A DNA stretch of 22,040 bases, taken from assembly GCA_036380355.1 (NCBI GenBank), contig DASVEW010000070.1, positions 1-22,040 on the forward strand, given 5' to 3'. The stretch is from JACDAN01 sp036380355 (lineage in GTDB: Bacteria > Actinomycetota > Thermoleophilia > Gaiellales > Gaiellaceae). Within the stretch, counting starts at the first letter, position 1. Every line of letters starts with the position of its first letter. The position numbers and the translations under genes are program-made. Below, in pieces: positions 7,716 to 13,777 of this stretch. The notes beneath the pieces are model-generated. The model was not told where the DNA came from. It did not search any database and saw only the letters and a program-made list of their open reading frames with translations.

Positions 7716-8485
7716 GCCTTCTCGAGCCACTCCGGGAAGTCGGCGATCGAGGAGAGGATGGCGTCGGGCCGGACCGTGCCGCGCTCAACCGCGTCCGGCC
7801 GGAACTTGCCGGTTCGGACGAGGGCCGTCTTGAGCCCGTACTTCTGCGCACCGGCGACGTCCGCCTCGATGTCGTCGCCGACCATCCACGTCATCTCCGC
7901 GTCTGCGTCGAGCGCCTCGACCGCGGCCGTGAAGTAGGGGCCGCTCGGCTTCCCGACCACCGTAGCCTCCACCTCGGCGGCGTACTCGAGCCCGGCGACG
8001 AAGCAGCCAGAGTCCAGCAGAGGCCCGCGGGAGGTCTGCCACCAGCGGTTCTTGTGCAGGCAGTAAAGGTCCGCGCCCAGCTCGAGCTCGGCGAATGCAC
8101 GCGCGAGGTTCATGTACGAGAACACGCGGTTCGTCTCCTCGGTCTCGTCCGCGCCGCCGAGAAGAACCGCGTCGGCCTCCTCCCCGACGAGCTCGACGTC
8201 GCCGAGGTCCTCGAGGACGGCCGGCATCGTGAGCGCGAGAACGCGCTTGCCGGCGAGGGCGCGGCCCGCGGCGACGCCCGTCGTCTGGAGCTCGGTGTCC
8301 TCGAGCTCGAAGCCCATCAGCCGGAGCGCCTCGACGAGCTCGCGGCTCGACTGGGTCGTGCTGTTCGTGACGAAGCGGAGCCGGTGTCCGTCCTCGCGCA
8401 ACCGGCGGACGGCCTCCGCTGCCCCGCGGATCGGCTCGCCGGAGACGTGAAGGACACCGTCGACGTCCAGGAGAATGGCGGCCAT
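7712..8485 (-). CDS. HAD-superfamily phosphatase, subclass IIA (NagD/LHPP-like)
   Basis: 257 residues. Motif I is LLDVDGVL (nucleophile D7, acid/base D9), motif II VTNSTTQS, motif III lysine in VVGKPSGPYF, and motif IV GDDIEADVAGAQ. A C2-type cap lies between motifs II and III, as in the HAD-IIA group that includes NagD, phosphoglycolate phosphatase and the LHPP-like subgroup. The substrate cannot be told from sequence; a sugar- or nucleotide-phosphate or a pyrophosphate-type substrate is likely. It is the first gene of the acpS-nnr-alr-cca operon. Its ATG (8485-8483) lies in a CCATGG that also supplies an ATG for the divergent arfB gene, so there is no space between the two genes for ordinary promoters. 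Confidence 0.88.
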   Translation of the reverse strand: MAAILLDVDGVLHVSGEPIRGAAEAVRRLREDGHRLRFVTNSTTQSSRELVEALRLMGFELEDTELQTTGVAAGRALAGKRVLALTMPAVLEDLGDVELVGEEADAVLLGGADETEETNRVFSYMNLARAFAELELGADLYCLHKNRWWQTSRGPLLDSGCFVAGLEYAAEVEATVVGKPSGPYFTAAVEALDADAEMTWMVGDDIEADVAGAQKYGLKTALVRTGKFRPDAVERGTVRPDAILSSIADFPEWLEKA

Positions 8486-8894
8486 GGACGGCGAGTCTAT
8501 TCAGGTGACCAGGACGGTCGCGATCCCCGTGTCGGAGATCGACCTGCGCTTCTCACGGTCGAGCGGACCGGGCGGCCAGCACGCCCAGAAGTCCGAGACC
8601 AGAGTCGAAGCGGTGTTCGACGTGGAGGGCTCGTCCGCGCTCAGTCCGATCCAGAAGGCGCGGGTCGTGCGCAAGGCGGGGCCGGTGCTGCGCGCGGTCG
8701 CCCAGGACGAGCGGAGCCAGCTGCGCAACCGCGAGCTGGCGGTCGAACGGCTGGTGGAGAACCTCCGCGAGGCCCTCCGCGTGAAGCGGCCGCGCCGTCC
8801 CACGAAACCCACGGCGGCTGCAAGGGCCCGGCGCCTCGAGCAGAAGCGCCGCCGCAGCGAGACGAAACAACTCCGCCGCCGGCCGGAAGACTGA
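8484..8894 (+). CDS. arfB: Ribosome-rescue peptidyl-tRNA hydrolase, ArfB/YaeJ type
   Basis: 136 residues. The GGQ catalytic motif lies in SSGPGGQHAQKSETRVE (residues 30-32) after an RTVAIPVSEIDLRFSR opening, as in ArfB. The protein ends with a strongly basic tail rich in Arg, Lys and Gln (ARARRLEQKRRRSETKQLRR). In ArfB/ICT1 proteins that tail enters the empty mRNA channel of stalled ribosomes, and the GGQ releases the peptide. There is no stop-codon recognition domain, so it is not RF1 or RF2. Three starts are possible. ATG 8484 has AGGAG ten nt upstream. ATG 8475 is too close to that site. GTG 8505 best matches the N-terminus of E. coli ArfB. A repeat element begins 7 nt after the stop. Confidence 0.88.
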   Translation: MDGESIQVTRTVAIPVSEIDLRFSRSSGPGGQHAQKSETRVEAVFDVEGSSALSPIQKARVVRKAGPVLRAVAQDERSQLRNRELAVERLVENLREALRVKRPRRPTKPTAAARARRLEQKRRRSETKQLRRRPED

Positions 8895-8901
8895 TTTCGC
8901 C

Positions 8902-9034
8902 GCGGAACGGGCTGTGCCCGTTCCGCCTGCGCGGCTCTCGGAGGCGAGGAAGCACCGGGCGCATAGCCGCCGCGCGCCGGCGCAGCCGGCGCTCGGCTCT
9001 AAGAGGTCGCCGAAAGTCGTGAGACTTTCGGCGA
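8902..9034 (+). repeat. Composite hairpin element, copy A
   Basis: First of three matching ~130-bp elements. Hairpin 1 (8902-8912 with 8916-8926, loop TGT) has an 11-bp arm GCGGAACGGGC. The middle 8927-8973 has no convincing stem. Hairpin 3 (8974-8981 with 8985-8992, loop GCA) has arm GCGCCGGC inside a GCCG/CGGC frame. A 14-nt linker leads to hairpin 4 (9007-9018 with 9023-9034, loop GTGA), a 12-bp arm TCGCCGAAAGTC. It begins 7 nt after the arfB stop, and its right end lies inside the 3' end of the GGDEF-domain gene. A further hairpin, GGGGC with GCCCC, follows at 9041-9054. The region 8895-8998 has no gene. Confidence 0.85.
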
Positions 9035-9844
9035 TTCCGAGGGGCCTCGGCCCCGCAGGTAGCCGCGCATCACCTTGCGCGCGTAGAGGCGCTCGCTGGC
9101 GGCACGGTAGACGGCGAGGGCATTCTCGCCTTCCTGCGGGTGGACCGCCCATCCGAACGTCGCCTTCGTTCCCTGGGAGGAGAGGATCCACTCGAGCCGC
9201 GCGCTGAGCTCGGACGCCTCGTCCAGCGTCTGGCAGGACGCGAGCACGGCGAACTCGTCGCTACCCACCCGCGCGACCTCGTCCTCGGGGGACAGCGACT
9301 TCGAGAGCCGGTCGGCGGCGCGGCGCAGCGCCTCGTTGCCCGCCGACGGCCCGGCCTCCTGGTTCAGCTCCTTCAGAGCGTCCATGTCGGCGAGGAGGAG
9401 CGCGAACGGCCGGCCTGCCTCGAGCCGCTTCGTGATCGCCTCCTCGAACGCCCGTGTGTTCGGGAGACCCGTGAGGAGGTCGCGCTCGGCGAGGATCCTG
9501 AGCTCGGCAAGGATGACCCGGTTGCGCCCCGCGAAGTAGCCGATGACGAATCCGATCGAGACGAAGGTGACGCACCGGATCGCCGTGCTCGCCGTGGGCA
9601 CGTGGCTCGACGGGATCGTCGGGTTCAGCAGGATCGCCGCGACGTAGAGACCGGTCGCCCCGAGCCCGGCGAGCGCGCCGATCCGCGGCCCGGTGGCGAT
9701 CGCGGTCGTCGCGATCGACAGGTAGAAGAAGTGCGCGAGCCCGAGCCCCGGCCGCTCGTACAGCAGGAACGCGAAGAAGACGAGGGCGTACGACGCGCCG
9801 GAAGCGGCCAGCAGCAGCTGCCGCCCGGTGAATACCGCAGCCAT
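8999..9844 (-). CDS. Membrane protein with a degenerate GGDEF domain
   Basis: 281 residues. Four hydrophobic segments (about 9-29, 35-51, 55-73, 86-105) precede a coiled linker and a GGDEF domain from ERDLLTGLPNTRAFEEAI (about 118-265). The signature is GSDEF (residues 194-198) instead of GGDEF. The inhibitory RxxD is absent (SPED at that place). The substrate loop reads DMDALKELNQEAGPSAGNEAL, where active cyclases usually have D.D.FK..ND..GH..GD..L. Diguanylate cyclase activity is therefore doubtful, and a GTP-binding sensor or inactive paralogue is possible. ATG 9844 is chosen over GTG 9853. The last ~15 residues (SESPKVSRLSATS) and the stop come from repeat copy A, not from the domain. It is flanked by inverted repeat copies A and B. 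Confidence 0.82.
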   Translation of the reverse strand: MAAVFTGRQLLLAASGASYALVFFAFLLYERPGLGLAHFFYLSIATTAIATGPRIGALAGLGATGLYVAAILLNPTIPSSHVPTASTAIRCVTFVSIGFVIGYFAGRNRVILAELRILAERDLLTGLPNTRAFEEAITKRLEAGRPFALLLADMDALKELNQEAGPSAGNEALRRAADRLSKSLSPEDEVARVGSDEFAVLASCQTLDEASELSARLEWILSSQGTKATFGWAVHPQEGENALAVYRAASERLYARKVMRGYLRGRGPSESPKVSRLSATS

Positions 9845-9859
9845 CAGCCCCACTTTCTC

Positions 9860-9882
9860 GGACGCCGCCTCCGGCGGCGTCC
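9860..9882. repeat. Perfect 10-bp hairpin next to copy B
   Basis: Arms GGACGCCGCC (9860-9869) and its exact complement (9873-9882) enclose loop TCC, 15 nt upstream of the GGDEF-gene ATG. It lies outside the conserved 132-bp copy B, but its arm GGACGCC recurs in the middle hairpin of copy B (9977-9999). In the mRNA it would fold in the 5' untranslated region of the GGDEF gene. Confidence 0.7.
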
Positions 9883-9895
9883 CTCGAAAGGGGGC

Positions 9896-10027
9896 TCGGA
9901 GAAAGTCTCACGACTTTCTCCGACTGTGGGAAGCCGGGCACCTGCTGCGCAGGTGCGCGGCCAAGAGGCTCTCGACGGCGTCCTTCTCCAGAGGACGCCA
10001 GAGCGGAACGGGCAAAGCCCGTTCCGC
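9896..10027 (-). repeat. Composite hairpin element, copy B (inverted relative to A and C)
   Basis: Read on the minus strand the order is the same as in A. Hairpin 1 (10003-10013 with 10017-10027) has the same 11-bp arm GCGGAACGGGC, three nt after the glmS stop. Hairpin 2 (9977-9984 with 9992-9999) is 8 bp. Hairpin 3 (9938-9945 with 9949-9956) has arm GCACCTGC and minus-strand loop GCA. A 14-nt linker leads to hairpin 4 (9896-9907 with 9912-9923), a 12-bp arm TCGGAGAAAGTC with minus-strand loop GTGA. It fills the space between glmS and the GGDEF gene (9845-10029) almost completely. Its first hairpin may also end glmS transcripts, although no T-run follows. Confidence 0.85.
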
Positions 10028-10029
10028 GG

Positions 10030-11856
10030 CTATTCGACGGTCACAGTCTTCGCGAGGTTCCGCGGCTGGTCGACGTTCAGGCCTCGCAAGCGCGCGATTC
10101 GATAAGCGAGTAGCTGCAAGGGCACGACCGCGAGCGCCGCCTGGAGGAACGCCGGCGTGCGCGGCACGTAGATGACGTCGTCGGCGTGGTGCTGGATGTC
10201 CTCGTTCCCGTCCGTCGCGATCGCGATGACGTGCGCGCCCCGCGCCCGCGTCTCCTGGATGTTGGAGACGATCTTGTCGTAGACGTGGATGTTGGTCGCC
10301 ACGACGACGACCGGCGTCCCCTCGTCGAGCAGCGCGATCGGTCCGTGCTTCATCTCGCCCGCCGAGTACCCCTCGGTCGGGATGTACGAGATCTCCTTCA
10401 GCTTCAGCGCGCCCTCGAGGGCGACGGGGAGCCCGATGTGGCGGCCGAGGTAGAGGAAGAAGTCCTGCTGGTAGAAGCGCTGCGCGATCTCCTCGACGGG
10501 GTGGTCGCCGTCGAGGAACGCGGCGATCTTGGCGGGCAGCGTGTAGACCTGGTCGACGATGTAGGAAATCTCGTCGGGCGGCAGGGTCCCGCGCATCTCG
10601 GCGAGCTTCAGGCCGACGAGGTAGAGCAGCGAGATCTGCGCCGTGAACGTCTTCGACGCGGCGACGGAGGTCTCGAGGCCGCACCGCGTGAAGAGCGTCG
10701 AGTCGACCTCCCGCGTGATCTGCGAGCCCATCATGTTCGTGATCGCCACCGTGTGAGCGCCCTTCTCGCGGGCCAGCCGCATCGCGTTGACGGTGTCGCG
10801 GGTCTCGCCCGACTGCGAGATCCCGATCACGAGCGTGTTCTCGTCGATCACCGGGTTCCGGTAGATCCACTCGGAGGCGATGTCGGGCTCGACGGGGATT
10901 CGGGCCCACTCCTCGAGCACGTAGCGGCCGACGACGCCTGCGTGGTACGCCGTGCCGCAGGCCAGGATGACGATCCGGCGGAGGTCGCGGAGCTGGCGGT
11001 CGTCCATGCCCAGACCCTCGAGGACGAGCTTGCCGTGTCGCGTGCGGTCGCCGATCGTCTCGGCGATCGACTCGGGTTGGTCGTAGATCTCCTTGAGCAT
11101 GAAGGTCTCGTAGCCGCCCTTCTCGGCGCTCTCGTCGTCCCAGTCGAGCTCGAGCGGCTCGTGGGCGACCGGCTTGCCGTCGCTGCGGACGAAGCTCACG
11201 TCCTCGGGCGTGATCGAGACGATGTCGCCGTCGTCCGGGAAGAGCACGGTCCGCGTCTCGCCGAGGAACGCCGCGGCGTTGGAGGCGAGGAAGTTCTCGC
11301 GTTCGCCGAGGCCGACGACGAGCGGGGTCTGATGCCGCGCGCCGACCAGCAGGCGCGGGTGGTCGCGGTGGATGACGACGAACGTGAAGTGGCCCTCGAG
11401 CTCACGGAAGGTCTTCACGACGGCGTCGGTCAGGTCGCCGTCGTACATCGACTCGATGAGGTGCGCCACCGTCTCCGCGTCGGTCTCGGAGCTGAACGAG
11501 TGACCATCCTCCCCCAGCCTCGCCTTCAGCTCGCGGTAGTTCTCCACGATCCCGTTGAGGACGATTGCCAGCTGGCCGTCGTCGCAGGCGGTGAGGGGAT
11601 GTGCGTTCCCCTCCGTCACCGCGCCGTGCGTCGCCCAGCGGGTGTGGCCGAGGCCGGTGCTCGAATGCGAGCCGTTCGTCGAGGCAGCCCGCTTCAGGAA
11701 CTGGAGGTTGCCGACCGCTCGGACGTACTCGAGACCGTCATCCTCCAGGAGGGCGATTCCGGCGGAGTCGTAGCCGCGGTATTCCAGGCGCTCCAGACCC
11801 TGGATGAGAAGGGGCTTCGCCGCTCTCGGCCCGACGTATCCGATGATGCCGCACAC
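10030..11856 (-). CDS. glmS: Glutamine--fructose-6-phosphate aminotransferase (isomerizing)
   Basis: 608 residues, the normal length. It makes glucosamine-6-phosphate from fructose-6-phosphate and glutamine, the first step to UDP-GlcNAc. After the start Met is the nucleophile Cys2 (MCGIIGYVG). The N-terminal class II glutaminase domain shows YRGYDSAGI, GHTRWATHG and LNGIVENY. Two SIS sugar-isomerase domains follow (about 285-420 and 455-600) with ILACGTAYHAG, GISQSGETRDT, GYSAGEMKHGPIAL and the C-terminal PRNLAKTVTVE, whose Lys forms the Schiff base in this family. GTG start with a perfect Shine-Dalgarno. Downstream of glmM on the same strand, so the two consecutive enzymes of the pathway are adjacent. 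No glmS ribozyme is apparent in the 87-nt upstream gap. Confidence 0.97.
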   Translation of the reverse strand: MCGIIGYVGPRAAKPLLIQGLERLEYRGYDSAGIALLEDDGLEYVRAVGNLQFLKRAASTNGSHSSTGLGHTRWATHGAVTEGNAHPLTACDDGQLAIVLNGIVENYRELKARLGEDGHSFSSETDAETVAHLIESMYDGDLTDAVVKTFRELEGHFTFVVIHRDHPRLLVGARHQTPLVVGLGERENFLASNAAAFLGETRTVLFPDDGDIVSITPEDVSFVRSDGKPVAHEPLELDWDDESAEKGGYETFMLKEIYDQPESIAETIGDRTRHGKLVLEGLGMDDRQLRDLRRIVILACGTAYHAGVVGRYVLEEWARIPVEPDIASEWIYRNPVIDENTLVIGISQSGETRDTVNAMRLAREKGAHTVAITNMMGSQITREVDSTLFTRCGLETSVAASKTFTAQISLLYLVGLKLAEMRGTLPPDEISYIVDQVYTLPAKIAAFLDGDHPVEEIAQRFYQQDFFLYLGRHIGLPVALEGALKLKEISYIPTEGYSAGEMKHGPIALLDEGTPVVVVATNIHVYDKIVSNIQETRARGAHVIAIATDGNEDIQHHADDVIYVPRTPAFLQAALAVVPLQLLAYRIARLRGLNVDQPRNLAKTVTVE

Positions 11857-11861
11857 TCGGG

Positions 11862-11869
11862 ACCTCCTT
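11862..11869 (-). promoter_or_regulatory. Consensus ribosome binding site of glmS
   Basis: The minus strand reads AAGGAGGT, a full match to the anti-Shine-Dalgarno, five nt before the GTG start. Most genes here start by overlap with the previous stop and have weak sites, so this one fixes the glmS start and suggests independent, efficient initiation. Confidence 0.75.
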
Positions 11870-11895
11870 CACTGGGCGCCGAACACTACCCCCCG

Positions 11896-11942
11896 AAAAA
11901 CGCACAAGAGCCCGGCTTCCGGCGACCCCTGCTTCGCGGTCG
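11896..11942 (-). terminator. Candidate terminator after glmM
   Basis: Directly after the glmM stop the minus strand has CGACC paired with GGTCG (11938-11942 with 11923-11927, 10-nt loop). A short CCGG-AAG-CCGG stem and then a run of five T (11896-11900) follow. The stems are short, so partial read-through into glmS is likely. The loop contains GCGAAGC, a sequence known to form a very stable DNA mini-hairpin. Confidence 0.3.
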
Positions 11943-11943
11943 T

Positions 11944-13206
11944 TTAGCCGAGCTCTCGACGAACGAGAGCCGTGACTCTAGCACAGAGAGAGGCCGCTTC
12001 TCGCTCGTTTTCGGCCTCCGCGAGAATCCTGACCAAAGGTTCGGTCCCCGATGGGCGGACGAGCACGCGGGCTCCTCCGTTCAGCTCGTGGTTGAGCGCC
12101 TGAACCTGGCCCAGGAGCTCGTCGGGAAGCTGGCCCACCTGCACGGGCAGGTTCTCCTTCGCTTGGGCGAACCGCGGCATGACGGATGCGGCGTCGGCCA
12201 GGGAGCGGCCCTCGAGGGCGCGGCAGAGGAGCAGCGCGGCCGCGAGGCCGTCCCCCGTTACGTGGCCGTCGAGGCAGATCAGGTGGCCCGACTGCTCCCC
12301 GCCCAGGATCGCGTTCTCACGCCGTAGCGCCTCGAGGACATAGCGGTCGCCCACGTCGGTCGCCACGACGCGAATCCCGTTGTCGGCCATCAGCCGGTGG
12401 AACCCGAGGTTCGTCATCACCGTGACGACTACGACGTCGACGTCGAGGTGGAGCGCGAGGATGGCGAGGATCTGGTCGCCGTCGACCGTCTCGCCGGCCG
12501 CGTCGACCGCGAGCATGCGGTCGCCGTCGCCGTCGAAGGCCACTCCGAGGTCCGCGCCGCTCGTGACGACCTTGTGTTGCAACAGCGCGAGGTCGGTGGC
12601 GCCGCAGCCGACGTTGATGTTCGTCCCGTCGGGCTTGTCGGCGAAGGCGACGACGTCCGCGCCCAGCCGCTCGAACGCTCCCGGTGCGATCCCCGAGTAG
12701 GCGCCGTTGGCGCAGTCGGCCGCGATCTTCAGCCCGTCGAGCGACGATCCGAACCGCTCGAGGACGTGCTCGATGTAGCTGTCGGCCGCGATGCCGATGC
12801 GGTCGATCGAGCCACGCACGGACCGCGCCGGCTCGTCGAGCAGCGCCTCGATCTCCTCCTCCGCCGCGTCGGTCAGCTTCCGGCCGGCGCCGTCGAAGAG
12901 CTTGATCCCGTTGTACTCCGGCGGGTTGTGCGAGGCGGAGACGACGGCGCCGAGATCGAGTGCGAGGAGTGCCACCGCCGGCGTCGGGAGGATCCCGCCG
13001 AGCACCGCGTTCCCGCCCGCCGACGCGACTCCCTCGGCGAACGCTTCTTCCAGCATCGGCCCGGACCCGCGCGTGTCGCGCCCGACGAAGACGCGTCCGC
13101 CGCCGGACCAGAGCGCGGCGGCGCGGCCGAGCCGCTCGACGAGCTCGGGCGTCAGCCCCTCGCCGACGACCCCGCGAACCCCGTCCGTGCCGAAATAGCG
13201 ACGCAT
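11944..13206 (-). CDS. glmM: Phosphoglucosamine mutase
   Basis: 420 residues of the alpha-D-phosphohexomutase family. It converts glucosamine-6-phosphate to glucosamine-1-phosphate for peptidoglycan precursor synthesis. It begins FGTDGVRG, the family's N-terminal signature. The phosphorylated catalytic serine is S92 in VVSASHNPPEYNGIK, the Mg-binding loop is FDGDGDRM, the sugar-binding loop is GGEQSGHLI, and the phosphate-binding loop near the end is RPSGTEPLVRI. It is slightly shorter than the usual ~445 residues, but all four motifs are present. Neighbours rplM-rpsI upstream and glmS downstream match a common actinobacterial order. It is separated from rpsI by repeat copy C, so either a promoter lies in or next to that repeat or transcription passes through its hairpins. 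Confidence 0.96.
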   Translation of the reverse strand: MRRYFGTDGVRGVVGEGLTPELVERLGRAAALWSGGGRVFVGRDTRGSGPMLEEAFAEGVASAGGNAVLGGILPTPAVALLALDLGAVVSASHNPPEYNGIKLFDGAGRKLTDAAEEEIEALLDEPARSVRGSIDRIGIAADSYIEHVLERFGSSLDGLKIAADCANGAYSGIAPGAFERLGADVVAFADKPDGTNINVGCGATDLALLQHKVVTSGADLGVAFDGDGDRMLAVDAAGETVDGDQILAILALHLDVDVVVVTVMTNLGFHRLMADNGIRVVATDVGDRYVLEALRRENAILGGEQSGHLICLDGHVTGDGLAAALLLCRALEGRSLADAASVMPRFAQAKENLPVQVGQLPDELLGQVQALNHELNGGARVLVRPSGTEPLVRILAEAENEREAASLCARVTALVRRELG

Positions 13207-13237
13207 CGGGCGCGAACCTAACCAGAAGACAGCGGCC

Positions 13238-13367
13238 GCAGAACGGGCTCCGCCCGTTCTGCCGCTCAGCCATGAGGAGGAGCGGCCCTAACGACGCTGC
13301 TGGGCCGCGCGGCGCGAAGCGCCGCCCGGCTTCGTACTGTCGCGCAAAGTCGTGAGACTTTGCGCGA
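13238..13367 (+). repeat. Composite hairpin element, copy C
   Basis: Third copy, same orientation as A. Hairpin 1 (13238-13248 with 13252-13262, loop TCC) has arm GCAGAACGGGC; relative to A and B one G-C pair is replaced by A-T on both sides. In the middle, GCCGCTC (13261-13267) can pair with 13280-13286, or GCGGCCC (13282-13288) with 13302-13308. Hairpin 3 (13309-13315 with 13319-13325, loop GAA) has arm GCGGCGC. A 14-nt linker leads to hairpin 4 (13340-13351 with 13356-13367, loop GTGA), arm TCGCGCAAAGTC. It occupies most of the 175-nt gap between rpsI and glmM, whose genes both run on the minus strand. Confidence 0.85.
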
Positions 13368-13373
13368 AAGCGA

Positions 13374-13391
13374 GAAGCGCGCTAGCGCTTC
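13374..13391 (-). repeat. Hairpin across the rpsI stop codon
   Basis: A 7-bp perfect stem, arm GAAGCGC, with a 4-nt loop that holds part of the TAG stop of rpsI. It is encoded by the last Lys-Arg codons and lies 6 nt from hairpin 4 of copy C. The two together could form a tandem terminator-like structure, but there is no T-run. Confidence 0.5.
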
Positions 13392-13777
13392 GAGAACTGA
13401 GGCGCCTTGCGAGCCTTGTGGAGGCCGGCCTTCTTGCGCTCGACGATACGCGCGTCGCGCGTCAGGAAGCCCTCGCGCTTGAGGACCGTCCGGAGCTCGG
13501 GGTCGGCCTCGACGAGCGCCCGGGCGAGCCCGTGGCGGATCGCCTCCGCCTGGCCGGTCGGGCCGCCGCCCTCGACGCGAACGCGAAGGTCGTACGTCCC
13601 CTCGGCGCCGGCGATCTTGAGCGGGGCCAGCAGCGCGGTGCGGTGCGTCGCGCGCGGGAAGTACTCCTCGATCGTGCGGCCGTTGATCCAGGTCGAGCCG
13701 TCGCCCGGGCGCAGGATCACGCGCGCGATCGAGGTCTTCCGCTTGCCGGTGCCCTGGTACTGCGCGGGAGCGCTCAC
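13382..13777 (-). CDS. rpsI: 30S ribosomal protein S9
   Basis: 131 residues. The N-terminal QGTGKRKTSIARV, central WINGRTIEEYF and GQAEAIRHGLARAL, and the basic C-terminal tail LTRDARIVERKKAGLHKARKAPQFSKR are diagnostic of S9. The tail reaches the P site of the small subunit. GTG at 13777 overlaps the rplM stop as GTGA, giving the universal rplM-rpsI pair with translational coupling. The frame is open further upstream only because it runs in the rplM shadow. Confidence 0.98.
   Translation of the reverse strand: MSAPAQYQGTGKRKTSIARVILRPGDGSTWINGRTIEEYFPRATHRTALLAPLKIAGAEGTYDLRVRVEGGGPTGQAEAIRHGLARALVEADPELRTVLKREGFLTRDARIVERKKAGLHKARKAPQFSKR

Noticed and set aside
9896..10027. Classical intrinsic terminator for glmS
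   Set aside because: Hairpin 1 is well placed, but no T-run follows on the minus strand, so only an atypical termination role can be suggested.
11857..11943. glmS ribozyme upstream of glmS
   Set aside because: The gap is only 87 nt, partly a terminator-like structure; the ribozyme is longer and is typical of Firmicutes.
10186..12327. Long plus-strand open frame (713 codons) opposite glmS and glmM
   Set aside because: It is antisense to two certain genes, spans the gap between them and has a Val/Asp/Arg/Leu-biased composition with no domain; a GC-rich shadow frame.
8895..13381. CRISPR array or integron attC sites
   Set aside because: Only one element per intergenic site, no regular spacers or Cas genes; no attC-type core sites or integrase. 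The repeats are palindromic units at gene ends.
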